64,000 bases of DNA from positions 1-64,000 of the forward strand of contig NZ_VCNA01000017.1 of NCBI RefSeq assembly GCF_006170445.1, given 5' to 3'. Source of the DNA: Brevibacillus dissolubilis. Its GTDB lineage: Bacteria; Bacillota; Bacilli; Brevibacillales; Brevibacillaceae. The notes below the pieces were generated by a model. The model saw only the letters and a list, made by a program, of their open reading frames with translations. It was not told where the DNA came from and made no database searches. Below are positions 25,116-39,282 of this stretch, piece after piece; position 1 is the first letter of the stretch; each line of letters opens with the position of its first letter. The position numbers and the translations under genes were made by a program.

Positions 25116-26495
25116 ATGACACTTCGGGGTTATGTACCAATAACGGCGTTGATGGTAGGCATTGCGGTCTGTCTGCTGATGGGATGGCAGATTTCCATAG
25201 GCTTGGCTTTTGCGTTGATCGTCACCTTGATCACGGTCAGCACGATGGGGATCCGTGTCCGCGAGCAGATAGAGTTTGGCTGGCAGGGTGTCAGGCAGAC
25301 GAAGCCGGTATTGCTGATATTGTTTTTGGTGGGGCTGTTGATTCCTCTGTTGATGATGGGCGGGACGATCCCGGCGATCATATACTATGGTCTGTCGGTC
25401 GTGCACGTCGATTATCTGATGGTGATCGGGTTTTTGCTCACCTCGGCCGTGTCGTATTTGTTGGGAACCTCTGTGGGAACACTAAGCACGATAGGCTTGG
25501 CACTCATGGGAATCGCGCATGCCGCTCAAGTGCCGCTCGGCATGATGGCGGGAGCTCTCATATCGGGAGCGATGGTCGGCGAGAGATTTTCTCCGATCTC
25601 CAGTGCACGGCTGCTGGTACTCAGCAGTCTGGACGGAGATGAGCGGATTACCCGCTTTTCCTATCCGACAGGTCTGGTGGCACTCGGGATGTGTATCCTG
25701 ATGTTTTTCGGACTGGATCTGTGGATGGAGAACGCAACGGCTGGTGAGACAATCGCCACGAATCAACAGCTTCTTTCTCAATATTTTTCGATATCATGGA
25801 TTCAATTGATTCCGCTGATGGTCTTGATCGGATCATTTGCTCTGCGCATCAAAGCGATTCATGCGCTTGGATTGGGTGTAGGTATGGCCGGGGTGATGTT
25901 TTTCCTCACCCATCAGATGGAGTGGGGCGATTTTGTCCATTCGATGCTGTACGGCTATGACTTAGGCTCAGGGACCAAGCTGGATGAACTGGTGCATGGC
26001 GGCGGGATGATGTCGATTCTGAAAGTATTATTGCTGATCAGTTTAGCTGGTTTTATGAATGGCATACTAGATAAAGCTAATTTGCTCAAACCGATTGTGG
26101 ACCGGTTGCTTGGACAGACGAAGAGCAACACGAGTCTGGTAATCAAGGCAGTATTTTTGTCCTTGTTCGTCGTCATCATCAGCTGCAACCAGACCATTCC
26201 GATTCTCGTGATTGCGGCTACCCTGCGGACACGGTTTGAAGAATGGACGGGTGGGCAGGAGCTGTTGGGACGGACGATGCTGGATGCTACGCTGATGATG
26301 CCGGTGCTCGTACCGTGGAACGGACTGGCGATGGTGATGAGCGTCACGCTTGGTGTACCGACACTAGAAATCCTTCCATACGTCTGGTATCCGCTGCTGC
26401 TCCCGTGCCTGACCGTGCTGTTCACGCTCAGGAGCCGTGGAGGCAAGAGCACGGTGCCGTCATCTAATCCACAACACAAGCAACATGCAGGGTGA
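25116..26495 (+). CDS. NhaC-type Na+/H+ antiporter
   Basis: 459 residues with about eleven hydrophobic helices and typical NhaC-family motifs (GGTIPAIIYYG, GTSVGTLSTIGLALMGI, GAMVGERFSPISSA, ISCNQTIPILV). It exchanges sodium (or malate/lactate in some family members) for protons across the cytoplasmic membrane. The location between cggR and gap is unusual: in most Bacillales these two genes are adjacent. It starts 21 nt after cggR with site GGAAGGAAG, so it belongs to the same transcript. Confidence 0.9.
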   Translation: MTLRGYVPITALMVGIAVCLLMGWQISIGLAFALIVTLITVSTMGIRVREQIEFGWQGVRQTKPVLLILFLVGLLIPLLMMGGTIPAIIYYGLSVVHVDYLMVIGFLLTSAVSYLLGTSVGTLSTIGLALMGIAHAAQVPLGMMAGALISGAMVGERFSPISSARLLVLSSLDGDERITRFSYPTGLVALGMCILMFFGLDLWMENATAGETIATNQQLLSQYFSISWIQLIPLMVLIGSFALRIKAIHALGLGVGMAGVMFFLTHQMEWGDFVHSMLYGYDLGSGTKLDELVHGGGMMSILKVLLLISLAGFMNGILDKANLLKPIVDRLLGQTKSNTSLVIKAVFLSLFVVIISCNQTIPILVIAATLRTRFEEWTGGQELLGRTMLDATLMMPVLVPWNGLAMVMSVTLGVPTLEILPYVWYPLLLPCLTVLFTLRSRGGKSTVPSSNPQHKQHAG

Positions 26496-26501
26496 TGCTT
26501 T

Positions 26502-26525
26502 CCGCTTTTTATCCGTAAAGAGCGG
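26502..26525 (+). promoter_or_regulatory. Hairpin before gap, possible mRNA processing or stabilising stem
   Basis: CCGCTTTT / AAGAGCGG stem in the 82-nt nhaC-gap gap, with no T-run after it, so it is not a terminator. In B. subtilis the cggR-gap mRNA is cleaved upstream of gap near a stem that stabilises the gap message. The same role here is inference. Confidence 0.4.
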
Positions 26526-26565
26526 TTGCGATATATAGATTCCATACTGAACAGAGAATGATTAG

Positions 26566-27582
<1,017 letters not shown>

Positions 27583-27671
27583 AAGTTAAAATAAGATCGT
27601 TATAGAGATATAAAAGGGGGAGTTCACTCTCCCTTTTCACTATGAGAACGATTCATGAGGAGGACCTGTCC

Positions 27672-28853
27672 GTGAACAAAAAGTCAATTCGCGATGTTGA
27701 GTTGTCCGGCAAGCGCGTCTTTTGCCGTGTGGACTTCAACGTACCGATGCAAGACGGCGTCATCACCGACGACACCCGCATCCGTGCAGCACTGCCTACG
27801 ATTCAGTATCTGACTGAGCAAAAGGCGAAAGTGATCTTAGCAAGCCACTTCGGCCGTCCAAAGGGTCAAGTGGTAGAGGATATGCGTCTGACTGCTATCG
27901 GTGAGCATCTTTCTGTCCTGCTCGGCAAGCCGGTGAAAAAGCTGGATGAAAGCATCGGGCAAGAGGTAGAAGCAGCCGTATCAGCGATGCAGGAAGGCGA
28001 TGTGATCCTGCTTGAGAACGTCCGCTTCCACGCTGGCGAAGAAAAGAATGACCCGGCTCTGGCTGAGAGCTTTGCCAAGCTGGCTGACCTTTTTGTCAAT
28101 GATGCCTTCGGGGCGGCTCACCGTGCCCATGCCTCAACAGCGGGAATTGCTTCCTACATACCAGCCGTTGCAGGTCTGCTCATGGAAAAAGAGATTCAAT
28201 TCTTAGGCGGAGCCCTGTCCAAGCCAGAGCGTCCATTCACCGCAATCGTTGGTGGAGCGAAGGTAAAAGACAAGATCGCAGTCATCGAGAATCTGCTGAC
28301 CAAAGTAGACACCCTGATCATCGGCGGAGGAATGGCGAATACCTTCATCAAGGCGCTCGGTCACAATGTCGGTGCTTCCCTGCATGAAGAAGACAAACTC
28401 GACCTGGCCCGTACCCTCATGGAACAAGCCAAAGAACGCAAAGTAAACATGCTGCTCCCAACCGATGTCGTCATCGCGGACAAATTCGCAGCAGATGCCA
28501 ACACCCAAGTGGTAGAGATCAACGCGATTCCAGACGGCTGGATGGCGCTTGATATCGGTCCGAACTCGCTTGCCAACTTTACCGATGCCGTCATTCCATC
28601 CAAAACCGTGGTATGGAACGGACCGATGGGCGTATTTGAGATGGATGCTTTTGCAAAAGGCACAATCGGTGTCGCTGAAGCCCTCACCAAATGCGAAGGA
28701 ACGACCATCATCGGCGGCGGTGACTCTGTTGCAGCTGTTGAAAAAGCAGGCACAGCCGAGCAAATGACACACATCTCCACAGGCGGCGGCGCTTCCCTCG
28801 AATTCATGGAAGGCAAAGACCTCCCAGGCGTCACCGTGCTTCAAGATAAATAA
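27672..28853 (+). CDS. pgk: Phosphoglycerate kinase
   Basis: 393 residues from a GTG ([16 protein letters not shown]) preceded by GAGGAGGA; an upstream in-frame ATG at 27642 lacks a site. N-domain signature [16 protein letters not shown], nucleotide motif VGGAKVKDK and the [13 protein letters not shown] loop near the C-terminus. Forms 3-phosphoglycerate and ATP. Third structural gene of the operon. Confidence 0.98.
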   Translation: MNKKSIRDVELSGKRVFCRVDFNVPMQDGVITDDTRIRAALPTIQYLTEQKAKVILASHFGRPKGQVVEDMRLTAIGEHLSVLLGKPVKKLDESIGQEVEAAVSAMQEGDVILLENVRFHAGEEKNDPALAESFAKLADLFVNDAFGAAHRAHASTAGIASYIPAVAGLLMEKEIQFLGGALSKPERPFTAIVGGAKVKDKIAVIENLLTKVDTLIIGGGMANTFIKALGHNVGASLHEEDKLDLARTLMEQAKERKVNMLLPTDVVIADKFAADANTQVVEINAIPDGWMALDIGPNSLANFTDAVIPSKTVVWNGPMGVFEMDAFAKGTIGVAEALTKCEGTTIIGGGDSVAAVEKAGTAEQMTHISTGGGASLEFMEGKDLPGVTVLQDK

Positions 28854-28887
28854 TCTTTTTCATCTGAACGGATCGGAGGAGAGAAAC

Positions 28888-29646
28888 ATGAGAACCCCTA
28901 TTATTGCTGGGAACTGGAAAATGTTCAAAACCATTGCGGAAGCAACCGCCTTCGCCAATGCACTCCCAAAAGACGGTATTGCATCGGTGGAGCAGGTGAT
29001 TTGCGCTCCGTTCACCGCCCTTCCTGCACTCGCAGAAGCATTGCGCGGTACCGCCTACAAGCTGGGCGCACAAAACATGCACTTCGAAGAGCAAGGTGCC
29101 TTCACCGGCGAAATCAGCCCGCTGATGCTCAAAGAGCTGGGCGTAACCTATGTGATCCTCGGTCACTCTGAGCGCCGTCAGTATTTTGCTGAGACCGATG
29201 AGACAGTCAATAAAAAGACCAAAGCGGCTCTGGCGCATGGTCTGTTGCCAATCGTCTGCGTAGGGGAGTCCCTCGAAGAGCATGAAGCAGGCAAAACAGA
29301 AGAGGTTGTCCGTACACAAACCCAAGCCGCTCTGGAAGGTCTGACTGCTGAGCAGGCGAGCCAAGTAGTGGTTGCATATGAACCAATCTGGGCAATCGGT
29401 ACAGGCAAGTCTTCCACTGCAGAGGATGCTAATGCTACGATTGCTTATATCCGCAGTGTGATCGCTGGACAATTTGACCAAGGCACAGCTGACCAAGTCC
29501 GCATCCAATACGGCGGCAGTGTGAAGCCGGAGACCGTAGCAGGCTATCTCGGCCAATCCGACATCGACGGCGCACTGGTTGGTGGCGCAAGCTTGACCAC
29601 AGAGGGCTACCTCGGCCTGGTGAATGGCGCTGCTGCAGCACGATAG
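28888..29646 (+). CDS. tpiA: Triosephosphate isomerase
   Basis: 252 residues, TIM barrel. N-terminal GNWKMFKT with the catalytic lysine, His in ILGHSERRQ, the catalytic Glu loop [15 protein letters not shown] and the phosphate loop [10 protein letters not shown]. Site GGAGGAG. 34 nt after pgk. Confidence 0.98.
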   Translation: MRTPIIAGNWKMFKTIAEATAFANALPKDGIASVEQVICAPFTALPALAEALRGTAYKLGAQNMHFEEQGAFTGEISPLMLKELGVTYVILGHSERRQYFAETDETVNKKTKAALAHGLLPIVCVGESLEEHEAGKTEEVVRTQTQAALEGLTAEQASQVVVAYEPIWAIGTGKSSTAEDANATIAYIRSVIAGQFDQGTADQVRIQYGGSVKPETVAGYLGQSDIDGALVGGASLTTEGYLGLVNGAAAAR

Positions 29647-29661
29647 GGAGGGTACAACCAC

Positions 29662-32543
<2,882 letters not shown>

Positions 32544-32570
32544 AAAAGTAAGCGTTTGGATCACGGACTG

Positions 32571-32604
32571 ATACTGCTCCTTTTATGAGGGGCAGTATTT
32601 TTTT
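32571..32604 (+). terminator. Terminator of the glycolytic operon
   Basis: ATACTGCTCC / GGGGCAGTAT stem, loop TTTTATGA, seven T. Confidence 0.92.
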
Positions 32605-32698
32605 GTATGTATCGTTCACAAATTATATATTTGAAATAAATATATTCATGCTGATATGATGAATTTGGAAACTATTTCTAACTTTAGGGGATGGAAAC

Positions 32699-33838
32699 AT
32701 GAAGAGAAAAACCTTATCGTATGCCACAAAAGCTTTGCTTGCCACTGCCATGTTTAGCAGCGGAAGCTTGTTTGCTATCCAAGAAGCGCAAGCGTGCGCC
32801 GTTCCTGTCGCAGCTGCCATCACAGCGGGAATCGATAGTTCCTACTACATGAAATCCGACGGCACCGTATATTCGTGGGGGGCCAATGCATACGGACAGT
32901 TGGGGAACACCACTTTTACAGAAAGCAGTGCGCCTGTCGGACCCGTATTAACCGATGTAATGGCTTTTGACTCTGGTGGGGTTAACGTCTCTGCGGTCAG
33001 ACATGACGGTACAGCTTGGTTCTGGGGGATAGAGCCAGCCACTAATGCAAAAGTGAATGTTCCTAAACAACTCTCCATTGAGAATGTGAAGGATCTTACC
33101 ATTCATAGCAGTGCAGGGGCTTTGCTCAAACAAGACGGAACCGTTTGGACATTTGGAATGAATTCCTTCGGACAATTGGGAGTGAGTGGTGCCCCGAATA
33201 CAACCACACCGATTCAAGTTACCAGCTTAACCGATGTAAAAGGCATCGAAGCGGGTGACGGACATATCGTCGCGCTTAAGAATGACGGAACTGTCTGGTC
33301 ATGGGGGAAAAACGATCTCGGTCAGCTTGGGATTGGTGGAAGAATCAATCAGAAAGTACCTGTCCAAGTACCGAGCCTCAGTGGTGTAGTCCAAGTCTCC
33401 GCAATTGAGTTTTTCTCGATGGCTCTCAAATCAGATGGAACGGTCTGGGCATGGGGGGAAAATTCATACGGTCAGCTTGGCGATGAAACCCAAGTAACCA
33501 AGGACGTTCCAACGCAAGTGAAAAACCTGACCAATGTTAAGATGATTGCAGCAGGCCGCTACAATGGGATGGCGTTAAAAGAAGACGGAACCGTCTGGGC
33601 TTGGGGTTACAACGGGTTCGGACAACTTGGAATCGGAACGACAGGAGGATGGAAGTTGGCGCCGATTCAAGTGCAAGGACTGACTGATGTTATCGCTATT
33701 GAAGCAGGTTACCATCATAACCTTGCTATTAAAAAAGATGGAACCGTCTGGGCTTGGGGTTACAACAATCATGGACAAGTAGGACAAGATCCGGTCAATA
33801 CCCGCTATGCGCTCCCAACTCAAGTTATCATTCCGTAG
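32699..33838 (+). CDS. Secreted RCC1-repeat (seven-bladed propeller-like) protein
   Basis: 379 residues. A signal peptide (KALLATAMFSSGSLFAIQEA ending AQA) precedes seven RCC1-type repeats of about 50 residues, each with the core DGTVWAWG..N..GQLG. They lie from residue 53 to the C-terminus; the second is degenerate and lacks GQLG. The seven repeats are enough for a closed beta-propeller. No other domain. The bacterial secreted RCC1 proteins bind ligands or surfaces; the target is unknown. Confidence 0.9.
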   Translation: MKRKTLSYATKALLATAMFSSGSLFAIQEAQACAVPVAAAITAGIDSSYYMKSDGTVYSWGANAYGQLGNTTFTESSAPVGPVLTDVMAFDSGGVNVSAVRHDGTAWFWGIEPATNAKVNVPKQLSIENVKDLTIHSSAGALLKQDGTVWTFGMNSFGQLGVSGAPNTTTPIQVTSLTDVKGIEAGDGHIVALKNDGTVWSWGKNDLGQLGIGGRINQKVPVQVPSLSGVVQVSAIEFFSMALKSDGTVWAWGENSYGQLGDETQVTKDVPTQVKNLTNVKMIAAGRYNGMALKEDGTVWAWGYNGFGQLGIGTTGGWKLAPIQVQGLTDVIAIEAGYHHNLAIKKDGTVWAWGYNNHGQVGQDPVNTRYALPTQVIIP

Positions 33839-33857
33839 AAAGGTAGCCTATTGCTAA

Positions 33858-33903
33858 AGAAAAAGAGTTACTTTCCCAATTTTACGGAAAGTAACTCTTT
33901 TTT
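33858..33903. terminator. Terminator after RCC1 gene
   Basis: AAAAAGAGTTACTTTCC / GGAAAGTAACTCTTTTT, 17-bp stem with T-run. Confidence 0.94.
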
Positions 33904-33935
33904 CTATTTATCAGTCACTGTGTCTGCTTTGCATA

Positions 33936-33968
33936 CAAAAAGCCGCAGACTCCCGATGAGCCTGCGGC
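33936..33968 (-). terminator. Terminator of cytochrome c gene
   Basis: Minus strand GCCGCAGGCTC / GAGTCTGCGGC stem followed by TTTTT. Sixteen nt after the cytochrome stop. Confidence 0.85.
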
Positions 33969-33983
33969 ATTCTTGTATGTAGC

Positions 33984-34388
33984 TTACTTTTTCTCAGAAA
34001 GCCACTTCGCTACAGCTGCGATTTCTTTTGGATCTTGGAGAAGACCCGGTGGCATGGAGCCTTTACCGTTCTTGATTGTTTCGGAGATTGCTTTCTCATC
34101 GAGTTTGCTACCGATGTTGGCGAGAGCCGGACCGACCATACCTTCGAGGTTTTGGCCATGGCAGGACGTACAGTTAGCTTTGACGATTTCTTCTGCGTTG
34201 ATGTTAGCAGCTGCACCGCCGCCGCCACCTGCACCGCCTTCTGCCTCATGCTTCGGTGGGTAAACGATAGAAGCTACGAGGAAGAAAAGGAATACAAGGA
34301 ACAGAACACCAAAGGAGACGAAAAACCCCTTAGCGGAGTCGATAACGTCATTTTGATTCATGTCTTTTTTGAAGTTCGAACCAGCCAT
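33984..34388 (-). CDS. Membrane-anchored cytochrome c
   Basis: 134 residues. One N-terminal membrane helix (GFFVSFGVLFLVFLFFLVAS) anchors the protein. A Gly/Ala linker (EGGAGGGGGAAA) leads to a small cytochrome c domain with haem site NCTSCHGQNLEG and axial Met in KGSMPPG. It resembles the electron carrier c-550/c-551 group of Gram-positives. Start at an ATG with AGGAGGT 9 nt upstream. Near ctaA/ctaB only in the wider window, so operon partners are unknown. Confidence 0.93.
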   Translation of the reverse strand: MAGSNFKKDMNQNDVIDSAKGFFVSFGVLFLVFLFFLVASIVYPPKHEAEGGAGGGGGAAANINAEEIVKANCTSCHGQNLEGMVGPALANIGSKLDEKAISETIKNGKGSMPPGLLQDPKEIAAVAKWLSEKK

Positions 34389-34567
34389 GAGAAAGAGACC
34401 TCCTACAGGAATTAATAAAAACGTTCAATAGCAATTTTACGGCAAAAACGTGGCAGTTGCAAGGCACGCCACAAACCGACAAAGAAAGTACACATTTCTG
34501 TCTTACTAGAAGGATGCACCAAAACATGTTAAAATAGTAGGTATAAACCATTGGATGGTGAGTGAAG

Positions 34568-34867
34568 ATGAAATACCATATTCTACAGACGGTTACGATC
34601 GTTGATATGAACAACGAAATCATTAGGGAAGCGGCTTTTGACCACGGTCAGTATGAGTTTCCTGCTTTGCCGGGAGATTGTGCCGTATTGACTCACAAGC
34701 TTGGACTTAAAGGCTTCGACGTCGTCTATGACAAGCGTGAAGAGCAGAGCGTCCGTTACAAGATTCAGGAGACAGAGATTGATCTGACCAATGCCAATCA
34801 GGTGATTCGTGTCTATCTCGAACCGATCACGCTGATTCTGGGACAGCACGACGTAGGAGAGATCTAA
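34568..34867 (+). CDS. Hypothetical protein, 99 aa
   Basis: A soluble, mainly beta protein (KYHILQTVTIVDMNNEIIRE...). No known motif, signal peptide or membrane segment. The ATG is preceded by GGATGGTGAG. It sits directly before secG and may share its transcript. Unknown function. Confidence 0.75.
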   Translation: MKYHILQTVTIVDMNNEIIREAAFDHGQYEFPALPGDCAVLTHKLGLKGFDVVYDKREEQSVRYKIQETEIDLTNANQVIRVYLEPITLILGQHDVGEI

Positions 34868-34953
34868 TTTCTTGCTGTCCATCCTCTATTGTGTTACAAT
34901 TGTAATAATGCTCATTCCATATTGTGACGGAAGATTCATTTGAGGTGGATAAC

Positions 34954-35187
34954 ATGGTACTAGCTACAAAAATTCTTTTGGTTATCGCTTGTATTGGCCT
35001 GATTGCTGTTGTTCTTCTCCAGTCCGGTAAGAGTGCAGGTTTGGGCTCCATCGGCGGTGGTGCTGAACAAATGATCGGCAAGACGAAGGCACGTGGAATT
35101 GATGCCGTCCTCGGTAAAATCACCGTTGTATTTGCGGTATTGTTCTTGGTTGCGACTATCTTGCTCGGCTTCTTTTTAAATGCGTAA
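34954..35187 (+). CDS. secG: Preprotein translocase subunit SecG
   Basis: 77 residues with two membrane helices (ILLVIACIGLIAVVLLQSGK and ITVVFAVLFLVATILLGFFL) and the conserved loop GSIGGGAEQMIGKTKARGID. Accessory subunit of SecYEG. The ATG lies after GAGGTGG. The order secG-rnr-smpB-ssrA is the usual Bacillales arrangement. Confidence 0.95.
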   Translation: MVLATKILLVIACIGLIAVVLLQSGKSAGLGSIGGGAEQMIGKTKARGIDAVLGKITVVFAVLFLVATILLGFFLNA

Positions 35188-35202
35188 TCCTGTAAGACCC
35201 TG

Positions 35203-35234
35203 AGACAGCAAGTTTTTCTTGCTGTCTTTTTCTC
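35203..35234 (+). terminator. Terminator after secG
   Basis: GACAGCAAG / CTTGCTGTC stem with TTTTT loop and T-run. Confidence 0.9.
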
Positions 35235-35313
35235 TATTCCTGACTTTCCTTGAGCCGATACGCTCATACTAACACAAACATATAATTTAAAAACGCAGTA
35301 AAGGAGAAATTCG

Positions 35314-37767
35314 ATGACTGAACAAGACATCCTTGCGTTTATGCGTGAGCAGGCTTATCATCCGATGACCGTCCAAGAGCTCGAAGAAGCATTTAAGCTG
35401 GAGGGCGGAGACGCCTTTAAGACATTAGTCATCACTCTGAACCAACTGGAAGAACGCGGTGAAATCATCCGCACCCGCACCAACCGCTACGGCGTTCCTG
35501 AAAAAATGAACCTCGTGCGCGGCCGACTCCAGACCCACCAAAAAGGCTTCGGCTTCGTCATCACGGAAACCGCTGGTGAGCCGGACATCTATATCCATGC
35601 CAATGATATGGATTCTGCGATGCACGGAGACACCGTACTGGCGCGTGTCGAAAAAGAAACAGACGGCAATCGCTTGGAAGGCCGCATCGTCCGCATTGTG
35701 GAACGCGGCACGACCACGATTGTAGGTACGTTCCAGGACGAAGTCAATTACGGCTTCGTGCTCCCGGATGAGAAGCGGATTGGCAAAGACATCTTCATTC
35801 CAAAAGGCGCCTACAACGGTGCGGTAGACGGCCACAAAGTCGTCGTAAAGATCACCCGTTATCCAGAAGGACGTGCCAATGCAGAAGGGGAAGTCATCGA
35901 GGTACTGGGTCACAAAAACGATCCAGGTGTCGACATCCTCTCCATCATCCGCAAATTCGGCCTGCCGGAATCCTTCCCACAAGAAGTACTGGCAGAAGCA
36001 GAAGCGGCTCCAGACGAGATCTCCGAAGAAGAGCTCAAAGGCCGCCGCGACCTGCGTGACCGCATGATGGTCACCATCGACGGCGCAGACGCCAAAGACC
36101 TCGATGACGCCGTATCCCTCGAGCAGCTGCCGAATGGCAACCTGCGCCTCGGCGTACACATCGCTGACGTCAGCTACTATGTAAAAGAAAACTCCGCCTT
36201 GGATCAAGAAGCATTCAAGCGCGGTACATCCGTCTATCTCGTTGACCGCGTAATCCCGATGCTGCCACATCGCCTCTCCAACGGGATCTGCTCGCTGAAT
36301 CCGAAGGTCGACCGTCTGACCATCACCTGCGACATGGAATTCGACCCGAACGCAGATATCGTCCGGCATGAGATCTACCTCAGTGTGATTAAGACCAACG
36401 AGCGTATGACCTACGCTGACGTGCGCAGCATCCTCGAAGAACGCAACGAAGAACTAATCACCAAATACAAAGACCTCGTACCGATGTTTGAAAACATGGA
36501 GAAGCTCTGCCTCAAATTGCGCAAGAGACGCATGAAGCGCGGAGCGATTGACTTTGACTTCCGCGAAGCCAAAATCCATGTCAACGAAGAAGGTGTACCG
36601 GTCGATATCGGCTTCCGCACCCGCTCGATTGCGGAGCAGATCATCGAGGAATTCATGCTGGCTGCCAACGAAACGGTCGCTGAGCATTTCCACTGGATGA
36701 AGCGTCCGTTCATGTACCGTGTCCACGAAGACCCGAAGGAAGAGAAGCTCCAAGCCTTCATGGAGTTCGTCACCAACTTCGGCTACCAAGTGCGCGGTAA
36801 AGGCAACAGCGTCCATCCTCGCGCCCTCCAGCAGCTTTTGGAGGAGGCAAAAGGAACACCGGAAGAAATCGTCATCAGCACGGTTCTGCTCCGTTCGATG
36901 AAGCAGGCGCGCTATGATGCGGAGAGCCTCGGGCACTTCGGTCTGGCGACAGACTTCTATACACACTTCACCTCTCCAATCCGCCGCTACCCAGACCTGA
37001 TCGTTCACCGTCTGATCCGCGAGTGGGTGGAAAAGGGCAATATGGCTCCAGAGCGCGAAGCATACCTCGCTGCTGAGATGCCAAATATCGCCGAGCATGC
37101 CTCCCAGCGTGAGCGTCTCGCGGTAGATGCCGAGCGTGAGACAGACGACCTGAAAAAAGCCGAGTACATGGCCCAGCACATCGGCGAAGAATTCGAAGGC
37201 GTCATCTCCAGCGTCACTTCCTTCGGTCTGTTCATCGAGCTGCCTAACACCATTGAAGGTCTTGTCCACGTCAGCTACCTGACCGACGACTACTACCACT
37301 ACAATGAGAAAATGTTTGCCCTCAAAGGCGAACGCACCGGGAAAGAATTCCGCATCGGTGACGTGGTGCAGATCCGCGTCTCCAATGTCAATATCGACGA
37401 GCGTTCCATCGACTTCGAGATTGTCGGCATGAAAAAGACCAACCGCTTCAACAACGGCGGTGGCAACCGCAAGCCGAAGGTCATCAGCGGCAACGCACGC
37501 GCCGGCAAAAATCCAAAGCAACAGCGTGAACGCGACCGCAACAAGCCAAAAGAAAATGCACCGGCAGCCTTCAAGCGCCGCCGTAAAAAAGACCGCCCAA
37601 CCCTAGGCCGTGAGCAGCAGCTGGCCAACGTGGAAGCAGGCATCATGGAAGACACGGACGGTGTAGGCGATAAACCGCGTCAAAAGCAGTTCTGGGAAGA
37701 CTTCGTCGCAGGCAAGCCGAAAAAACGCGGTCCAGTAGCCGGAGCAGCCAAACGAAAAAAGAGATAA
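35314..37767 (+). CDS. rnr: Ribonuclease R
   Basis: 817 residues. N-terminal winged-helix and cold-shock domains ([15 protein letters not shown]), the RNB catalytic domain with [15 protein letters not shown] metal residues, an S1 domain ([20 protein letters not shown]) and a long Lys/Arg-rich tail. It is a 3'-5' exonuclease that degrades structured RNA and works with tmRNA in rescue. Site AAGGAGA. Confidence 0.97.
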   Translation: MTEQDILAFMREQAYHPMTVQELEEAFKLEGGDAFKTLVITLNQLEERGEIIRTRTNRYGVPEKMNLVRGRLQTHQKGFGFVITETAGEPDIYIHANDMDSAMHGDTVLARVEKETDGNRLEGRIVRIVERGTTTIVGTFQDEVNYGFVLPDEKRIGKDIFIPKGAYNGAVDGHKVVVKITRYPEGRANAEGEVIEVLGHKNDPGVDILSIIRKFGLPESFPQEVLAEAEAAPDEISEEELKGRRDLRDRMMVTIDGADAKDLDDAVSLEQLPNGNLRLGVHIADVSYYVKENSALDQEAFKRGTSVYLVDRVIPMLPHRLSNGICSLNPKVDRLTITCDMEFDPNADIVRHEIYLSVIKTNERMTYADVRSILEERNEELITKYKDLVPMFENMEKLCLKLRKRRMKRGAIDFDFREAKIHVNEEGVPVDIGFRTRSIAEQIIEEFMLAANETVAEHFHWMKRPFMYRVHEDPKEEKLQAFMEFVTNFGYQVRGKGNSVHPRALQQLLEEAKGTPEEIVISTVLLRSMKQARYDAESLGHFGLATDFYTHFTSPIRRYPDLIVHRLIREWVEKGNMAPEREAYLAAEMPNIAEHASQRERLAVDAERETDDLKKAEYMAQHIGEEFEGVISSVTSFGLFIELPNTIEGLVHVSYLTDDYYHYNEKMFALKGERTGKEFRIGDVVQIRVSNVNIDERSIDFEIVGMKKTNRFNNGGGNRKPKVISGNARAGKNPKQQRERDRNKPKENAPAAFKRRRKKDRPTLGREQQLANVEAGIMEDTDGVGDKPRQKQFWEDFVAGKPKKRGPVAGAAKRKKR

Positions 37768-37840
37768 CCTCTTGATTCTTTGACAATTCTTTGCTAAACT
37801 AACTTTTACCATTCTTGTGCAGCCAACTGAGGTGATCGAA

Positions 37841-38314
37841 GTGAGTAAGACGAAGACCGGAACAAAACCCGTGGCCTCCAACCGCAAGGCGAGACACGAT
37901 TATCATATTGAAGAAGTATATGAGACGGGCATCGAGCTTACCGGCACGGAGATCAAATCAGTGCGCGCAGGAAAGGTGCAGCTGAAGGACTCATTCGCCC
38001 GCATCGAAAACGGCGAAATGATGCTCCACAACGTCCACATCAGTCCGTATGAGCAGGGCAACCGGTTTAATCATGAGCCAGAGCGCAAGCGACGCCTCCT
38101 GATGCGCCGATTGGAGATCCTCAAGCTCAACCAACAGGTACGCGAAAAAGGTCTTTCCCTGGTCCCTCTGAGCATGTATCTCAAAGGTGGCTGGTGCAAG
38201 GTTGAGCTCGCCCTCGTCCGTGGTAAGAAGAACTACGACAAGCGCGATGACCTTAAGAAGAAAGAAGCTGCACGCGAAGTGGAACGTGCACTTCGGGATC
38301 GTCAGAAGTATTGA
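37841..38314 (+). CDS. smpB: SsrA-binding protein SmpB
   Basis: About 157 residues from a GTG preceded by GAGGTGATC; a longer GTG frame at 37817 lacks a site. Conserved [20 protein letters not shown], the RNA-binding core [20 protein letters not shown] and the basic tail [20 protein letters not shown]. It delivers tmRNA to stalled ribosomes. Next to ssrA. Confidence 0.97.
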   Translation: MSKTKTGTKPVASNRKARHDYHIEEVYETGIELTGTEIKSVRAGKVQLKDSFARIENGEMMLHNVHISPYEQGNRFNHEPERKRRLLMRRLEILKLNQQVREKGLSLVPLSMYLKGGWCKVELALVRGKKNYDKRDDLKKKEAAREVERALRDRQKY

Positions 38315-38613
38315 TTGGTTAGACGGAGCAGTTTCTATGGCCCAGCGGTTCGGATTGGCAGTTCTGCCAGTAACCTCACATTGTAGTGATGCGAATCGAT
38401 GTGCTATATTATTGATGTAGCCGATGAGGTCAGCACGCGAGCATGACCCGCCATCGTTGCTACTGAAGCTAACCAAGAGCTTCACATTGACAATCTTTAT
38501 GCATGATCTTAGTTCACAGATAACCATTGTGTCTTGGGCGGCGGAAGTCTTAGAACCGCTTCCGCTGTCCAGACATTTTAGCTTCTTTTAGAGCATATGC
38601 TCACTTTTATCCT
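38315..38613. other. smpB-ssrA spacer (299 nt)
   Basis: No gene is seen. A TTGACA at 38487-38492 is the best -35, but no good -10 stands at canonical distance. A perfect 12-bp palindrome GAGCATATGCTC (38591-38602) lies 12 nt before the tmRNA 5' end. Its meaning is unknown. Confidence 0.4.
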
Positions 38614-38968
38614 GGGGGCGTTCTGGATTCGACGGGGATGGTAGAGCATGAGAAGCGAGCCGGGGGGTTGCGGACCTCGTCACCAACGCAAACGCCATTA
38701 ACTGGCAACAAACAACTTTCTCTCGCTGCTTAATAACCAGTGAGGCGCTACCACTCCATCGCCCATGTGGCGTGACTAGCGCTCAACTTTAGTGGGATAC
38801 GCCGGAGGCTTCCGTCTGGAGCCGAAGGAAGAAGATCAATCAGGCTAGGTGCTGGGTCAGCGCGTCACTCCGCGAATCCATCACCGAAATTTAAATGAGT
38901 GACTGCGCTCGGAGATGCTCATGTATCGCTGTTTTCGGACGGGGGTTCGAATCCCCCCGCCTCCACCA
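38614..38968 (+). ncRNA. ssrA: tmRNA (SsrA)
   Basis: The tRNA-like ends GGGGGCG (38614-38620) and CGCCTCC (38958-38964) pair, with discriminator A and CCA encoded, and the T-arm GGGGGTTCGAATCCCCC is standard. The resume context TTAACT-GGC matches the Bacillales form. The tag reading frame 38704-38730 encodes GNKQLSLAA before tandem stops (TAATAA), i.e. (A)GNKQLSLAA with the added Ala. About 355 nt. It supplies the peptide tag that sends proteins to ClpXP. Confidence 0.96.
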
Positions 38969-38983
38969 AATACATAAATGATA

Positions 38984-39011
38984 AGCCACCTGATGAGGGT
39001 GGCTTTTTTGT
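38984..39011 (+). terminator. Terminator of ssrA
   Basis: AGCCACC / GGTGGCT stem with a TGATGA-type loop and six T, 16 nt after the CCA. Confidence 0.9.
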
Positions 39012-39073
39012 TGGTTTAGTTATATTCTTGAAAAATAAAGAGAGTTGTATGTGCTGAGAGGATTGATTTAAGA

Positions 39074-39262
39074 TTGGCATTAGATTTAAGTATAGATAAT
39101 AGTGAGCTTAACATCCTAACCCTGAAATTTGGTATATGGATTATTCTTATGATCATAGCTTTGGTTTTTGTTGAAACAAAAGTACCGAGAATTCTTACCG
39201 GGATTTGTAGAGCTGGTGTGACTTTAGGTGGAATTTATTTGTTTGCCATGTGGATTAGTTAG
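39074..39262 (+). CDS. Small membrane protein (tentative)
   Basis: A 62-residue frame from a TTG (LALDLSIDNSELNILTLKFG...) containing two hydrophobic helices (FGIWIILMIIALVFVE and ILTGICRAGVTLGGIYLFAM). The ribosome site is poor (GAGAGG at about 12 nt). It ends 20 nt before the DUF4272 start, so it may be a real small partner, but evidence is limited. Confidence 0.4.
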   Translation: MALDLSIDNSELNILTLKFGIWIILMIIALVFVETKVPRILTGICRAGVTLGGIYLFAMWIS

Positions 39263-39282
39263 ATTTGAAACGAGGGATCAGT

